Positions 44,330-54,487 of a DNA stretch of 64,000 nt are shown piece after piece (position 1 is the first letter of the stretch; each line of letters opens with the position of its first letter). The DNA lies in contig JALEOU010000066.1 of assembly GCA_022766945.1 (NCBI GenBank), positions 1-64,000 of the forward strand. Reading direction: 5' to 3'. This DNA comes from Fusicatenibacter sp. GTDB taxonomy: Bacteria > Bacillota > Clostridia > Lachnospirales > Lachnospiraceae. A program made the position numbers and the translations under genes. The notes under the pieces are model-generated. The model saw only the letters and a list, made by a program, of their open reading frames with translations, did no database searches and was not told the DNA's origin.

Positions 44330-46585
44330 TTAGAATTCAAACTCCTCTGACGAAAGATATCCTCGCAAGAAAGTATGCCCATCCTTTCTCCACAAAAAAA
44401 CAGCTCCGCAGGTAGGTGTTCCGTATATCCGACTGCCGCTCAGCAAAAGACGTTCCAGCAGTTCTCTGTGCGGGTGTCCGTATCTTCCCGGCCAGGCACA
44501 GGAAAATACACTGATTGATGGTTTCAGAATCTCAAGAAGCTCGCTGCTGGTTGAATTTGCCGAACCGTGATGAGCTACTTTCAGAAAATCGCAGGGCTGT
44601 GCGATTTTTATCAGTTCTTCCTCTCCCTGCCCTTCCAGATCCCCGGTAAAAAGTGCAGTAAATTCTTCGTATTCCGCCCGCAGCACAACACTTCCTGCAT
44701 TTGTTTTCTCCCGGTAATATTCGTTCTTCGTTGGATGGAGTACTTCTATCGTTAATCTCTGATATTGGATCCGGTCCCCCGTCTGGAGGTATTGTACCAC
44801 GATTCCAGCCTTTTGTGCTGCCAGAATCAAAGGAATTTCATCTTTTCCACCTTTCATCCAGCAGGGAAGAAACAGTCTTTTCGCTCTCACAGGGGTCTGA
44901 CCTTCGCCCATTGCATTCAGAATCTCCAAAATACCGTTCGTATGGTCTTCATCGGGATGTGTTACCACAATTCCCTCCAGCACTTGAATCCCCTGCTGTG
45001 TCAGATAGGGAAGAATCCGATACGTTCCGACTTTGGTGACACTGCTGCTTCCGCCGTCAATCAGAAAGTGAAACGATCCGCTCCGCACTTCAATGCAATC
45101 ACCCTGTCCTACATCGAGTACCGTCACTGCAAATTCCGATGTCGGACGCCAGAAAAGAATCAGCGCAGCCGCTGCAAGAACAGCCGCCTGGCATACGTTT
45201 CGAAAAGGATGCATATGCCTTTTTTCCTCTTCCTCCTTCTTCCGGTTTTGATTTCTGTGCAGAACCAGAAGCAGCACTGACAAGATCCCATAGTAACCAA
45301 CCATCCTGGTAATACCAGGCTGTCCGCAGATCCACACGCTGCCAGGAATCCTGTTGATCCCCTCAGCAATGATCTGATAACATTTTAAAATTCCACAGAC
45401 CGGAAGCATCAATGCCTTCGCTGCCTGCAGATTAACAAACTTTAGAAAACCAGCGGTGAACCCCGGGATCAGCACCGCAGCCAGAGTAGGTCCGGTAAGC
45501 AGATTCGGCAGCACACCCAGCAGCGGAATCTGATAATAATACCACGCACTCAGAGGTGCTATGGCAGCGGTAACAGCAGCATACACTTCCACCGCGGCCC
45601 TCATTCTACCAGATAACGTTTTCCGACGTTCTGTTTTGGGGAACAGAACAGGATAAACCAGAACCACTCCAAGTACCGCTCCGAAGGACAGCAAAAAGCC
45701 ACTGGAGAACAGCATACAGGGACGCTCCGCCAGCATCAGAACTGCCGCCAGGGACAGAGCGCTTAGCGCATCATAAGTCCGCCCGATGATTCTCGCTCCC
45801 ATAGCAACTCCAAACATGATCATTGCCCTGAATGTCGCTGTATGACATCCGGTAAAGATCCCGTAGATTACCATACAGCCGGCAGAGAGTGCTGCCGCCT
45901 TTTTTCGCCCAGGCCACAGATGTCCGCACAGACGATAAATCCCCATTCCAAGCAGTGACAGATGCATCCCGGAAACGGAAAGAATATGCGCGATTCCTGC
46001 CTGCTGATACAGCGTACGCACCTGCTCTGCGAGGGCTGAGGAATCGCCAAGCAGCATGGTCTGCAAGATAGCCGCCTCCCTTTCGGGAAGCAAGGTTTCC
46101 ATCTGAAGACCCAGAATTTCCCGTACTTTTCTCAGGCCTTCCCTCAGATTATATCTCCCCCTTTTCAAAAGTTTGATTGTATCCGCATCTGCCAGACAGT
46201 TAATCCCTTTTGTTTCATAATAACCAGCAGCGTCAAACTGTCCCGGATTTTTGGGCGTTTCCGGCGCTTTTAACGTTCCCGTAACCTGTACCGTTGATCC
46301 GATCGGCAGATCCGACGGTTGCCAGATCACATACAGTCTTTCACAAAAGGCTGTCGTTTTTGACTCCCTAACCTCACATCCGCAGAGAAGATACCCTGCC
46401 GAATTTTTTTTCTTTTCATAATTTCTGATTTGTCCCACAATCTGTACCTGACATTCTGACTGCATCAGGATCCGCATCTCATCAGACAAATCAGGCGTGC
46501 CCCAAAGAGGCACGCCTATCATCCGCATCAGGCAGATACCAAGTGCAAAGACAAGACAGATCAGGCACATAGGCCTTTTTCTCAA
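44330..46585 (-). CDS. comEC: ComEC/Rec2 DNA uptake channel protein
   Basis: The 751-residue polytopic protein has an N-terminal OB-like domain, then the competence domain with GIAHILSVSGMHLSLLGMGI and many membrane helices. From about residue 490 a beta-lactamase-like domain carries LDVGQGDCIEVR, VVTHPDEDHTNG and VAHHGSANSTS. It is the membrane channel for transforming DNA. The start is TTG at 46585, overlapping the upstream stop (TTGA); an ATG 15 bases later (46570) with AAAAAGG is an alternative. The N-terminal MRKR before the first helix favours TTG. Confidence 0.93.
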   Translation of the reverse strand: MRKRPMCLICLVFALGICLMRMIGVPLWGTPDLSDEMRILMQSECQVQIVGQIRNYEKKKNSAGYLLCGCEVRESKTTAFCERLYVIWQPSDLPIGSTVQVTGTLKAPETPKNPGQFDAAGYYETKGINCLADADTIKLLKRGRYNLREGLRKVREILGLQMETLLPEREAAILQTMLLGDSSALAEQVRTLYQQAGIAHILSVSGMHLSLLGMGIYRLCGHLWPGRKKAAALSAGCMVIYGIFTGCHTATFRAMIMFGVAMGARIIGRTYDALSALSLAAVLMLAERPCMLFSSGFLLSFGAVLGVVLVYPVLFPKTERRKTLSGRMRAAVEVYAAVTAAIAPLSAWYYYQIPLLGVLPNLLTGPTLAAVLIPGFTAGFLKFVNLQAAKALMLPVCGILKCYQIIAEGINRIPGSVWICGQPGITRMVGYYGILSVLLLVLHRNQNRKKEEEEKRHMHPFRNVCQAAVLAAAALILFWRPTSEFAVTVLDVGQGDCIEVRSGSFHFLIDGGSSSVTKVGTYRILPYLTQQGIQVLEGIVVTHPDEDHTNGILEILNAMGEGQTPVRAKRLFLPCWMKGGKDEIPLILAAQKAGIVVQYLQTGDRIQYQRLTIEVLHPTKNEYYREKTNAGSVVLRAEYEEFTALFTGDLEGQGEEELIKIAQPCDFLKVAHHGSANSTSSELLEILKPSISVFSCAWPGRYGHPHRELLERLLLSGSRIYGTPTCGAVFLWRKDGHTFLRGYLSSEEFEF

Positions 46586-47502
46586 TTTTCGTCATCCTCC
46601 AAATAAGAAAAATCTTCCTCAAAAAACTGATTCAGTTGGATTTTCTCGCGGAAAGTCACATCACTTTCCCCATTGATGGAAAACTGCACCTTATCCACCT
46701 TACAATTTGCCGCGATGGAATTCACCACCGCATAAATTGGTATTTCTTCCGCCACATTCAGAATAGAATCTGTCACGGTATTATCAAAATTTACATATGT
46801 GATCCGTTCCGAAGTTGTAACGCTCAGGACATTGGCTGTATCCGGCAGCACCGGAAAATGTCCATCCTCTTTCGGCCCCTTGATCAGCTGTTCCACCACC
46901 ACCCGTTCCAGCGGAAGATTCGTGCTGTAAGGAACCCTTCTGGTCTCCGGTACCAGTTTATCTCCCTTTGCATTGGCAAAATACAAAGTAAGTGTTGCAT
47001 ACTGATACTGATAAATCTCTTGTCCCGAATTTTCCACAAAACTGTCCGCTGTCAGCACTCCGATTTCCCGTCCTGCCGAATCTGTCAGAGGTTCTCCTTC
47101 CACCAAAAACAATACACGTTCCACCTCCGGAATCTGTACAAAAGCACGAACCAGTCCCGCTCTTACCAGCACTTCCCTGGAACGCTCCATCTGCAGGTAA
47201 CCTGCTCCCACATTCAATGTCAGAAGACCTTTCTCCAGCGTATAGCTCTCAATCTCACTTCCCTCTGTCAGCAGCTTTCTGTTCTCAGGTTCCGCTGGCG
47301 CCTCCTGCATGGCATCGATCAGCTCTTTTACAAGCTTTTCTGCAGAATCATTCGTGGGACTGTAAGCCTCAGAAACAATTGTCGTCTCCGTTTTATCCAG
47401 ATAGAATAACTGATATGCCGATTCCTCCTGCACCTTCTCACATCCGGTACAGCAGCTCATTGCCATAAGAGCCGCCAGCAGTACGCACCAAAAACGTCTC
47501 AT
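46582..47502 (-). CDS. Lipoprotein with GerMN domains
   Basis: The 306-residue protein has a signal peptide and a lipobox ending in CTGC, so it is probably anchored on the outside of the membrane. It holds two GerMN-type domains (TLNVGAGYLQMERSREVLV and ITYVNFDNTVTDSI regions), named after spore germination protein GerM and present in lipoproteins linked to two-component systems such as LpqB-like proteins. The ATG at 47502 with AGGAGG 5 bases upstream is chosen over a GTG two codons earlier. It lies 9 bases after the kinase gene, so it may be an accessory sensor part; this is inference. Confidence 0.85.
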   Translation of the reverse strand: MRRFWCVLLAALMAMSCCTGCEKVQEESAYQLFYLDKTETTIVSEAYSPTNDSAEKLVKELIDAMQEAPAEPENRKLLTEGSEIESYTLEKGLLTLNVGAGYLQMERSREVLVRAGLVRAFVQIPEVERVLFLVEGEPLTDSAGREIGVLTADSFVENSGQEIYQYQYATLTLYFANAKGDKLVPETRRVPYSTNLPLERVVVEQLIKGPKEDGHFPVLPDTANVLSVTTSERITYVNFDNTVTDSILNVAEEIPIYAVVNSIAANCKVDKVQFSINGESDVTFREKIQLNQFFEEDFSYLEDDEN

Positions 47503-47511
47503 AGGCACCTC

Positions 47512-48990
47512 CTATACGATGTAATTCAACGGAATCCGAACAGAAAATGTCGTTCCCTCATCCACTTTACTGTATACCTTGATCGCGCCTCTGTGCATCA
47601 CAATTGCATTTCTTGCAATCGCCAGGCCAAGGCCTGTTCCGCCGATTTCTCTGGAATGAGATTTGTCCACACGATAAAAGCGCTCGAAAATGTGGTCCAG
47701 AGATCCCTCCGGTATTCCGATGCCGGAATCTGCCACTGTCACATAAAAATACTTATGATCTGCGTTCAGTGACACCCGCACCCATCCTCCATCGACATTG
47801 TACTTAATGCCGTTTTCAATCAGGTTGGAGAAAGCCAGAGAGAGTTTCGTCTCATCCACCTCCGCGTTCACGGGGCGGAAACTGTCCAGAATCAGTTCCA
47901 CATGCTTTTCCGATGCAATCGGCCTTAAGCGTTTCAGAAGCAATTCCAGCAGATCGTTGATATTTACCTGGGTAATATTCAGATCCGCAGCTTTCTTATC
48001 CATCTTTACCAGCGAGAGAAGATCGGTAATTATCTGATTTTCCCGGTCAATTTCTTCTGTAATATCCTGCATGAACTCCTGATAGATTTCTACCGGGACA
48101 TCCTGCTGCGCATTCAGAGAATCAGCCAGCACTTTCATAGAAGCGAGCGGTGTTTTCAGCTCATGGGAGACATTGGAGACAAACTCCTGACGCGACTCAT
48201 CCAGCGCTTTTACCTTACCCAGCATTTTGTTAAATGCGTCGGTGATCAGCTCTGTCTCCAGATAATCCGGAACGGAAATACTCTCATCAAGATAACCGTC
48301 TGTGAGCTCTTCGATTGATCTGGTTACTTTCTGGAATGGCTTCATCAGAATTCCGGCAAGCAGATAGCCAAATACAAGTACCAGAATTCCGATAATGGAG
48401 AGAAGTGTGGTTCCTTTCGCCTCCAGAATCTGCATATTTGTCCGGATCTCATCGGTAGAGATACTGATCAGCATAACACCCAGAGTCTTTTTCGTCTCTG
48501 TATCCTGGATCCGGGCCGTCATCTCAAGATAATTATTCTTCTTATCATACCGGCTGGTTTCCTTACCCTGATAGCTCCAGATTACTTCCTGCGAAACGAT
48601 TGTCTTTCCCCGATCCAGGTCATACGTATCCTGAATCACCCGAAAGTCCTCATTGATGATCAGAATCCGTCCACCGTAGATATTGGTCAGCATATTCAGT
48701 TCCCCGTTGATCACCGGAGAGGTAGGATCTTCCATATAGTTCTGCTGAATCAGCTGATTACAGATGATATCACACTGATTTTTCACCGTCACGGCTCTGA
48801 CCGAGACAGCGCGGTTCTCATAGCTTCGCACAATTCCGTTTTCCACAATCACGCAGGGAACAATTCCGATCACAACCAGAATGACCGTAATGCGAAAACG
48901 CAGGCTTCGCAGAAATTTCCATTTTTCTTTTAATTTAGGCCTGGAAATAATAACCAACTCCCCACTTTGTATGAACGTATTTCGGCTCAC
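47512..48990 (-). CDS. Membrane sensor histidine kinase
   Basis: The product has up to 492 residues. TM1 (FRITVILVVIGIVPCVIVE), an extracellular domain of about 140 residues, TM2 (LLSIIGILVLVFGYLLAGIL) and a HAMP linker lead to the phospho-acceptor box SNVSHELKTPLASMKVL, with the histidine near residue 273. The ATPase boxes are NLIENGIKYN, DSGIGIPEG and GGTGLGLAIARNAI. It resembles WalK/PhoR-type kinases but has no PAS domain that I can see. The start is uncertain: GTG at 48990 overlaps the regulator gene by 56 bases, TTG at 48957 is another choice, and no strong ribosome site supports either. Confidence 0.88.
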   Translation of the reverse strand: MSRNTFIQSGELVIISRPKLKEKWKFLRSLRFRITVILVVIGIVPCVIVENGIVRSYENRAVSVRAVTVKNQCDIICNQLIQQNYMEDPTSPVINGELNMLTNIYGGRILIINEDFRVIQDTYDLDRGKTIVSQEVIWSYQGKETSRYDKKNNYLEMTARIQDTETKKTLGVMLISISTDEIRTNMQILEAKGTTLLSIIGILVLVFGYLLAGILMKPFQKVTRSIEELTDGYLDESISVPDYLETELITDAFNKMLGKVKALDESRQEFVSNVSHELKTPLASMKVLADSLNAQQDVPVEIYQEFMQDITEEIDRENQIITDLLSLVKMDKKAADLNITQVNINDLLELLLKRLRPIASEKHVELILDSFRPVNAEVDETKLSLAFSNLIENGIKYNVDGGWVRVSLNADHKYFYVTVADSGIGIPEGSLDHIFERFYRVDKSHSREIGGTGLGLAIARNAIVMHRGAIKVYSKVDEGTTFSVRIPLNYIV

Positions 48991-49624
48991 TTGGATTCTT
49001 TTCGATCTTTTCCCTCAGACGGCGGATATGTACATCCACAGTTCGCACATCGCCCGGATACTCGTAACCCCAGACAATATTCAGCAGATTCTCCCGACTG
49101 TATACTTTGTTCGGATTAAACACTAAAAGTTCCAGTACGTCAAACTCTTTGGCGGTCAGATTGATTTCTTTATCTCCGATAAAGACTCTGCGTCCCTCGC
49201 AGTCCAGCTTCAGATCCCTGACCTGCACCACTTTGGCCTTTTCTTCTTTTGGCTCTGTCCGTGCAGTTCTTCTCATAATTGCTTTGATTCTCGCCTTTAC
49301 TTCAAGGATATTAAACGGTTTGGTAATATAGTCATCCGCTCCGTACTCCAGGCCGAGTATTTTATCCATATCCTCCCCCTTAGCTGTGAGCATCACAATG
49401 GGGACATTGGAAAATTCCCGGATCTGCTGGCATACGGATAAACCATCCAGCTTTGGAAGCATCAGATCCAGAAGAATCATATCATACTCGTGCTCCTTTG
49501 CCATGGACAGCGCTTCCTCCCCGTCGTATGCACAGTCCACTTCCATTCCATCCTGCTCCAGACTGAAGCGGATTCCCTTCACAATCAGTTTTTCATCATC
49601 GACTACCAGAACTTTTTTTGCCAT
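48935..49624 (-). CDS. OmpR/PhoB-family response regulator
   Basis: The 229-residue regulator has a receiver domain with VVDDEKLIVKG and the phospho-acceptor D53 in MILLDLMLPKLDG. A C-terminal winged helix domain follows, with the recognition helix in YPGDVRTVDVHIRRLREKIE. It resembles WalR, PhoP and similar proteins. It is coupled by overlap to the kinase gene and begins 17 bases after comEA. Target genes cannot be told; the kinase is its evident partner. Confidence 0.94.
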   Translation of the reverse strand: MAKKVLVVDDEKLIVKGIRFSLEQDGMEVDCAYDGEEALSMAKEHEYDMILLDLMLPKLDGLSVCQQIREFSNVPIVMLTAKGEDMDKILGLEYGADDYITKPFNILEVKARIKAIMRRTARTEPKEEKAKVVQVRDLKLDCEGRRVFIGDKEINLTAKEFDVLELLVFNPNKVYSRENLLNIVWGYEYPGDVRTVDVHIRRLREKIEKNPSEPKYVHTKWGVGYYFQA

Positions 49625-49641
49625 GTTATCTCCTTATTGTT

Positions 49642-50328
49642 CTAAACTTCAACAGAACCCTTTATCTTTTCAAACATCTTTTCCTTGATGCCTTCGATGT
49701 TCATAATATCTTCGATGCGTTCAAACGGTCCATTCTGCTCACGGTAAGAAAGAATCGCATCTGCACGGCTCTCACCGATACCGGGCAGCGTCATCAGCTG
49801 TTCTTTTGATGCCAGATTCAGATTCACTTTCGTGCTCTCCCCACCCGAGGAAGAGGAACCATCTCCATTCGCTGCGCTTCTGTCAGCACTCGTTTTGTCA
49901 AGACCGAGATTCTTCGCTTCCTCACAGGTCCAGACAATAATCTGTTCCCCGTCTTCAAGCAGCCGTGCCTGGTTAAGCGCAATCTCGTAGGCATCGGGCA
50001 GCAGTCCTCCCGCCGCATGGATCAAATCCACCACACGGCTTCCATCGAAAAGTGTATAGACCCCCGGATTGTTCACTGCTCCACAGATGTAGACATGCAG
50101 TTCGCTTCCCGCATCTGCCTTCATACTTTGCAGCTCTTCTCCTGAGGAAGAGGAAAAAGAGGTCCGCGGCTCCTTGCCATCCGCTGCATCACTTTCATCC
50201 TCTGATGCTGCAATTGTATCCTCGCTGTTATCTTTCAGTTCATAAACTGCATCTGTATCATTGCAAGCGCAAAGCAAAAAAACCAGCGTGAACGCCAGCA
50301 TGAAGATTCCTTCGAAACTTTTTTTCAT
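49642..50328 (-). CDS. comEA: ComEA-type DNA receptor, lipoprotein form
   Basis: The 228-residue protein has a signal sequence (FMLAFTLVFLLCACND) with a possible lipobox LCAC. An acidic linker, an SLBB domain (LHVYICGAVNNPGVYTL) and the DNA-binding helix-hairpin-helix pair LMTLPGIGESRADAILSYRE and IEDIMNIEGIKE follow. It captures DNA outside the membrane for ComEC. Usual ComEA has a plain membrane helix, so the lipoprotein anchor is a little unusual. The start at 50328 (AAAGGAG, 9 bases) is preferred over the longer frame to 50379. It is the first gene of the operon ending at holA. Confidence 0.9.
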   Translation of the reverse strand: MKKSFEGIFMLAFTLVFLLCACNDTDAVYELKDNSEDTIAASEDESDAADGKEPRTSFSSSSGEELQSMKADAGSELHVYICGAVNNPGVYTLFDGSRVVDLIHAAGGLLPDAYEIALNQARLLEDGEQIIVWTCEEAKNLGLDKTSADRSAANGDGSSSSGGESTKVNLNLASKEQLMTLPGIGESRADAILSYREQNGPFERIEDIMNIEGIKEKMFEKIKGSVEV

Positions 50329-50391
50329 TGTGCATCGCTCCTTTTGGCAGATCCGCCGCAAGGTCCCTTGTGTATGCATAACTTATTTTCT

Positions 50392-50420
50392 ATTGTAACG
50401 AAAGTACAGGGAAAATACAA
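50392..50420 (-). promoter_or_regulatory. Promoter of the comEA operon
   Basis: TTGTAT (50415-50420) and TACAAT (50392-50397) are spaced 17 bases. The ATG follows about 60 bases later. Confidence 0.65.
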
Positions 50421-50436
50421 GTAGAAATCTGGTCGT

Positions 50437-50868
50437 TTATTCCCATTTGAACAGTACAATTCCACCAATCGCAATCCCCATGCCGATCAGCTTGCGAAAA
50501 GAGAACTCTGTTTTTTCCATGCCGAACAGTCCAAAAAGTTCGATTAACCAGGCGACAATCAACTGGGCGATCACAATCACCATAGCCGCCTTTGCCGGCC
50601 CTAATGCATTCATGCTCCCGATTACGGTAATGGTAATGAACGCTCCGATCACACCGCCAAGCAGTGTATACCACGGCTTCACCTGACAGATTCCGCCAAT
50701 CGGCTCCCTTCCTGTCAGAAACCACGCCAGAACGCACACAAGAAAAGCTGTGATCTGCACCCACCCGGCAGCAACCCATGTACTGGTCTGTTTTGTCACA
50801 TCTGTATTAAATACTCCCTGAATACTCATCAGCGCTCCGGAAATCAAAGCAATCATCATCCCCTGCAT
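50437..50868 (-). CDS. Small DMT-type membrane protein (YdcZ/DUF606 family)
   Basis: The 143-residue protein has five hydrophobic helices (MIALISGALMSIQGVFNT; LGGVIGAFITITVIGSM; MVIVIAQLIVAWLIELFG; IGMGIAIGGIVLFKWE). It has the conserved opening of the YdcZ family, which resembles half of a drug/metabolite transporter and probably works as a dimer. The first ATG at 50877 directly touches the AAGGAGG ribosome site, so the ATG at 50868, 9 bases away, is the start. The substrate is unknown. The 220 bases upstream hold the argD terminator and nothing else I can name. Confidence 0.85.
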   Translation of the reverse strand: MQGMMIALISGALMSIQGVFNTDVTKQTSTWVAAGWVQITAFLVCVLAWFLTGREPIGGICQVKPWYTLLGGVIGAFITITVIGSMNALGPAKAAMVIVIAQLIVAWLIELFGLFGMEKTEFSFRKLIGMGIAIGGIVLFKWE

Positions 50869-51016
50869 CTGCAGCATCCTCCTTACTCTGTTTCATTCAG
50901 TTTCGCGTCTGAACACACGTCTGAATTTACCATCTATAAGGAAGAATTGACCGATTTTGCTGTTTTTATGCACCCAATAAGATCCACCGGACCTTTTTCT
51001 CGCATGCAAGGCAGTC

Positions 51017-51052
51017 AAAAAGGACGCACATCTGTTTTCCCATGTGCATCCT
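51017..51052 (-). terminator. Terminator of the arg operon (after argD)
   Basis: The stem AGGACGCACAT with ATGTGCATCCT contains one G-T wobble, has a 10-base loop and is followed by five T on the minus strand. Confidence 0.82.
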
Positions 51053-51088
51053 TTTCTCTCTTCTTCTCATCTGGAACGCTCAGATTTC

Positions 51089-52282
51089 TCACGATTCCAG
51101 TGCTTTTTTGAGTTTTTCAATCATTTCATCGATATCGTCTTTTGTTATTACAAGCGGAGGCACAAGCCGCAGCACATTGTTTCCGGCAGAGATCACGAGC
51201 AATCCGTTTGCAATTGCCTTCTGAATCACCTCTCCCACAGAACGATCCTTTACCACAATCCCCTGCATGAAGCCTCTTCCCCGACGCTTCTCCAAACAGT
51301 CATACATCGATACCAGCTCATCCAGCCGCTGTTCCAGATACGGAGACAACTCTGCCACATGCTCCACAATTTTATCTTTCTCAAAGATATCAAAAACCGC
51401 ATTGATCGCAGCACATGCAAGCGGATTTCCACCGTAAGTTGTACCGTGATCACCCGGAACAAGAGAGTTTTCTGCAACCTTTTTATTCAGCACAAATGCA
51501 CCTACAGGGATTCCGCATCCCAGAGCTTTGGCGCAGGTCATAATATCCGGTTTTACTTCATACTCCTGCCATGCGAACATCTTTCCGCTTCTTCCCATAC
51601 CACACTGGATTTCATCCAGAATCAGAAGAATATCATGTTCGTCACACAAAGCACGCACACCTTTCAGAAATTCTTTTTCTGCAGGGTAGATGCCTCCTTC
51701 CCCTTGGATTGTTTCCAGAATAATGGCGCAGGTTTTCTCATTGATCTGTGCCTTCACACTTTCCAGATCATTGAAATCCGCAAACCTGATCCCTCCGATC
51801 AGCGGCAGAAACGGTTCCTGATAATGCGCGTTTCCGGTTACTGACAAAGCGCCCAGGCTTCTTCCATGGAATGAATGATTCATGGCAATGATCTCATGAT
51901 CACTGGCATGATCGCGAAGGTACGCATACTTTTTGGCTGCTTTGATCGCTCCTTCAATCGCCTCTGTTCCGCTGTTGGTGAAGAACACTTTATCCATGCC
52001 CGATGCAGCAGCAAGTTTTTGGGCCGCTGTACCAAGCGGTACATGATAAAACAGATTGGACGTATGGATCACCTGATCAATCTGAGCCTTCAGGGCCTGA
52101 TCGTAGGTCTCGTTGCCATATCCGAGCGCATAGACAGCGATCCCCGCAGCAAAATCGAGATACTCTTTTCCGTCTGTATCGTACAGCCGGACTCCTTTTC
52201 CGTGATCCAGTACAATAGGATAACGGTTATAAGTATGAAGCACATACTGCTCCGTCATCGCAATTGCTTCATTCGTTTTCAT
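51089..52282 (-). CDS. argD: Acetylornithine aminotransferase
   Basis: The 397-residue PLP enzyme converts N-acetylglutamate semialdehyde to N-acetylornithine with glutamate. It shows [20 protein letters not shown], the [15 protein letters not shown] motif and the PLP lysine in [15 protein letters not shown]. The open frame runs to 52417, but the family sequence starts at the ATG at 52282 ([14 protein letters not shown]), which overlaps argB by 14 bases. It is the last gene of the argCJBD operon. Confidence 0.95.
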   Translation of the reverse strand: MKTNEAIAMTEQYVLHTYNRYPIVLDHGKGVRLYDTDGKEYLDFAAGIAVYALGYGNETYDQALKAQIDQVIHTSNLFYHVPLGTAAQKLAAASGMDKVFFTNSGTEAIEGAIKAAKKYAYLRDHASDHEIIAMNHSFHGRSLGALSVTGNAHYQEPFLPLIGGIRFADFNDLESVKAQINEKTCAIILETIQGEGGIYPAEKEFLKGVRALCDEHDILLILDEIQCGMGRSGKMFAWQEYEVKPDIMTCAKALGCGIPVGAFVLNKKVAENSLVPGDHGTTYGGNPLACAAINAVFDIFEKDKIVEHVAELSPYLEQRLDELVSMYDCLEKRRGRGFMQGIVVKDRSVGEVIQKAIANGLLVISAGNNVLRLVPPLVITKDDIDEMIEKLKKALES

Positions 52283-53165
52283 TGTAGTATTTTTCCTCGC
52301 TTTCATTGAGAATCGCGGTTCCGATTCCCTTATTTGTAAAGATCTCAAGGAGCAGGCAATGCGGGATTCTTCCATCCAGTATGTGGACTCTGGATACACC
52401 GTTTTCGATGGCGTCAATACATCCCTGAAGCTTGGGAATCATACCGCCTCCCACATTTCCATCGGCAATCAGTTTGCGTGCCTGGCTGACCCGCAGCTCT
52501 GAAATCAGGCTGGACGGATCTTTCGGATCTTTATAGACACCTTCAATATCCGTAAGGAATGCCAGTTTTTCCGCATTCATAGCTTCCGCGATGGCACATG
52601 CCGCATCATCTGCATTGATATTGTAAGTATGAAAGTCATCATCCATACCTACCGGACAGACGATCGGAAGGAAATCCCGATCCAGCAGATCATACAAAAC
52701 CTTTGGCGTTACCTTCCGGATATCTCCCACAAATCCGATATCCTCACCATTGGAATACTTCTTTGTCACATTTAAAAGTCCGCCGTCTTTTCCGCTGATT
52801 CCAACGGCTTTTACTCCCAGGGACTGAACCAGGCTTACCAGTTCTTTATTCACCTTATTCAGCACCATCTCGGCAACTTCCATCGTATCCGCATCAGTCA
52901 CACGCAGACCGTTTTTAAACTGCGGTTCCATCCCGACTTTGCCCACCCAGCGGCTGATTTCCTTGCCTCCGCCGTGTACGATAATCGGCTTAAATCCAAC
53001 CAGTTTCAGAAGAACTACATCCTGGATTACATTCTTTTTCAACTCCTGATCCACCATGGCGCTTCCGCCATATTTCACCACAATTATTTTGCGGTTGAAG
53101 CGCTGAATATAGGGCAGCGCCTCAATCAGCACATTCGCTTTATCCAGATACATTTGATTAACCAT
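52269..53165 (-). CDS. argB: Acetylglutamate kinase
   Basis: The 298-residue kinase phosphorylates N-acetylglutamate, the second step of the cycle. It has [16 protein letters not shown], the glycine-rich [17 protein letters not shown] and the substrate part [18 protein letters not shown]. An N-terminal helix suggests possible arginine sensitivity, as in hexameric kinases, but this is not proven. The ribosome site is AAGGAG. It lies 35 bases after argJ. Confidence 0.96.
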   Translation of the reverse strand: MVNQMYLDKANVLIEALPYIQRFNRKIIVVKYGGSAMVDQELKKNVIQDVVLLKLVGFKPIIVHGGGKEISRWVGKVGMEPQFKNGLRVTDADTMEVAEMVLNKVNKELVSLVQSLGVKAVGISGKDGGLLNVTKKYSNGEDIGFVGDIRKVTPKVLYDLLDRDFLPIVCPVGMDDDFHTYNINADDAACAIAEAMNAEKLAFLTDIEGVYKDPKDPSSLISELRVSQARKLIADGNVGGGMIPKLQGCIDAIENGVSRVHILDGRIPHCLLLEIFTNKGIGTAILNESEEKYYNENE

Positions 53166-53200
53166 TTTCTGATCTCCTTGCTTTGCATGAACTCTTTGAT

Positions 53201-54424
53201 CTAAGACCGATAATCTGCGTTGATTTTGACATACTCGTACGTCAGATCACAGCCCCAGGCAGTTGCGCTTTCCTCTCCCATATGAATGTCTGCCACAGCG
53301 GTCACTTTCGGTTCCGAAAGGATTCTGGTGGCTTCCTCCTCGCTGTAATTCACTGCCACGCCATCTGCAATAATCTGAATTTTCCCGCCGGCACTCTCGA
53401 AATAGAGATCCACCTTGTCCGGATCAAAACTCGCACCGGAATATCCCATGGCGCAGAGAATTCTTCCCCAGTTGGCATCATGTCCGAAAATCGCTGCTTT
53501 TGTCAGGCTGGATGTGACAACAGACTTTGCAAGTGTCACCGCCTGTGCCTTATTTTCTGCTCCGCATATCGTTACTTCAAAGAGTGCGGTGGCTCCCTCT
53601 CCATCTCCTGCAATGTGCATTGCCTGCGCCTTATTTACTTCAAAAAGAGCGTCCACAAACGTCCGGTAATCCTCATTTTTTTCCGTTATTTTCGGATTGC
53701 CTGCAAGGCCGCTGGCAAGCAGCAGAACCGTATCATTGGTGGAGGTATCTCCATCCACGGAAATCATATTATAGGTATCCGGCACTACCTCGCTTAACGC
53801 TTCCTGCAGCAGTTCTTTTGTAATGCACACATCCGTCGTCACAAAGCTCAGCATCGTACACATATTGGGGTGAATCATACCGGAGCCTTTACACATGCCG
53901 CCGATTGTAACCGTTTTTCCGCCGATTTCCGCCTCAACGGCAACCTCTTTTGGCTCTGTATCGGTTGTCATTATCGCCCTGGCGGCAACCAATGCGGCTT
54001 CTCTTCCCGAAGAGAGTTCTTTGGAAAGCATTTTAACGCCATTTGCAATTCTGTCCATGGGAAGCTGCTGACCGATCACACCGGTAGAAGCAACCAGCAC
54101 AGAATCCTCCGGAATTCCAAGCGCTTCTGCGGCCGTTTTGGCAGTCTCACGACAGTAACCGTATCCTTTGGCGCCGGTACAGGCATTCGCGATTCCGCTA
54201 TTGCAGACGATCGCCTGCGCATTTGGATGATGGTACACAATCTCCTGATCCCACTTCACCGGCGCCGCTTTTACCACATTTGTTGTAAACGTACCTGCCG
54301 CCACACAGGGCACCTCACAGTATACCAGCGCCATGTCCTTTTTTCCCTCTTTTTTTATACCTGCAGCACCTCCTGCTGCCAAAAAACCTTTTGCTGCGGT
54401 CACACCGCCATCGATTTTCTTCAT
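53201..54424 (-). CDS. argJ: Bifunctional ornithine acetyltransferase / N-acetylglutamate synthase
   Basis: The 407-residue enzyme recycles the acetyl group between acetylornithine and glutamate. The self-cleavage site is in [20 protein letters not shown], with the nucleophilic threonine near residue 188 after MC (MAT in many homologues). Cleavage gives the alpha and beta chains. The ATG at 54424 begins [14 protein letters not shown]; the longer frame is not supported. With argJ present, no separate argA or argE is needed for the cycle. It is within the argCJBD operon. Confidence 0.95.
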   Translation of the reverse strand: MKKIDGGVTAAKGFLAAGGAAGIKKEGKKDMALVYCEVPCVAAGTFTTNVVKAAPVKWDQEIVYHHPNAQAIVCNSGIANACTGAKGYGYCRETAKTAAEALGIPEDSVLVASTGVIGQQLPMDRIANGVKMLSKELSSGREAALVAARAIMTTDTEPKEVAVEAEIGGKTVTIGGMCKGSGMIHPNMCTMLSFVTTDVCITKELLQEALSEVVPDTYNMISVDGDTSTNDTVLLLASGLAGNPKITEKNEDYRTFVDALFEVNKAQAMHIAGDGEGATALFEVTICGAENKAQAVTLAKSVVTSSLTKAAIFGHDANWGRILCAMGYSGASFDPDKVDLYFESAGGKIQIIADGVAVNYSEEEATRILSEPKVTAVADIHMGEESATAWGCDLTYEYVKINADYRS

Positions 54425-54487
54425 CTTATTCTTCCTGTCCTTTCCTCTTTTCCAGCCCTGCAATCGCAGGTCACAGTCTGATCTGTT

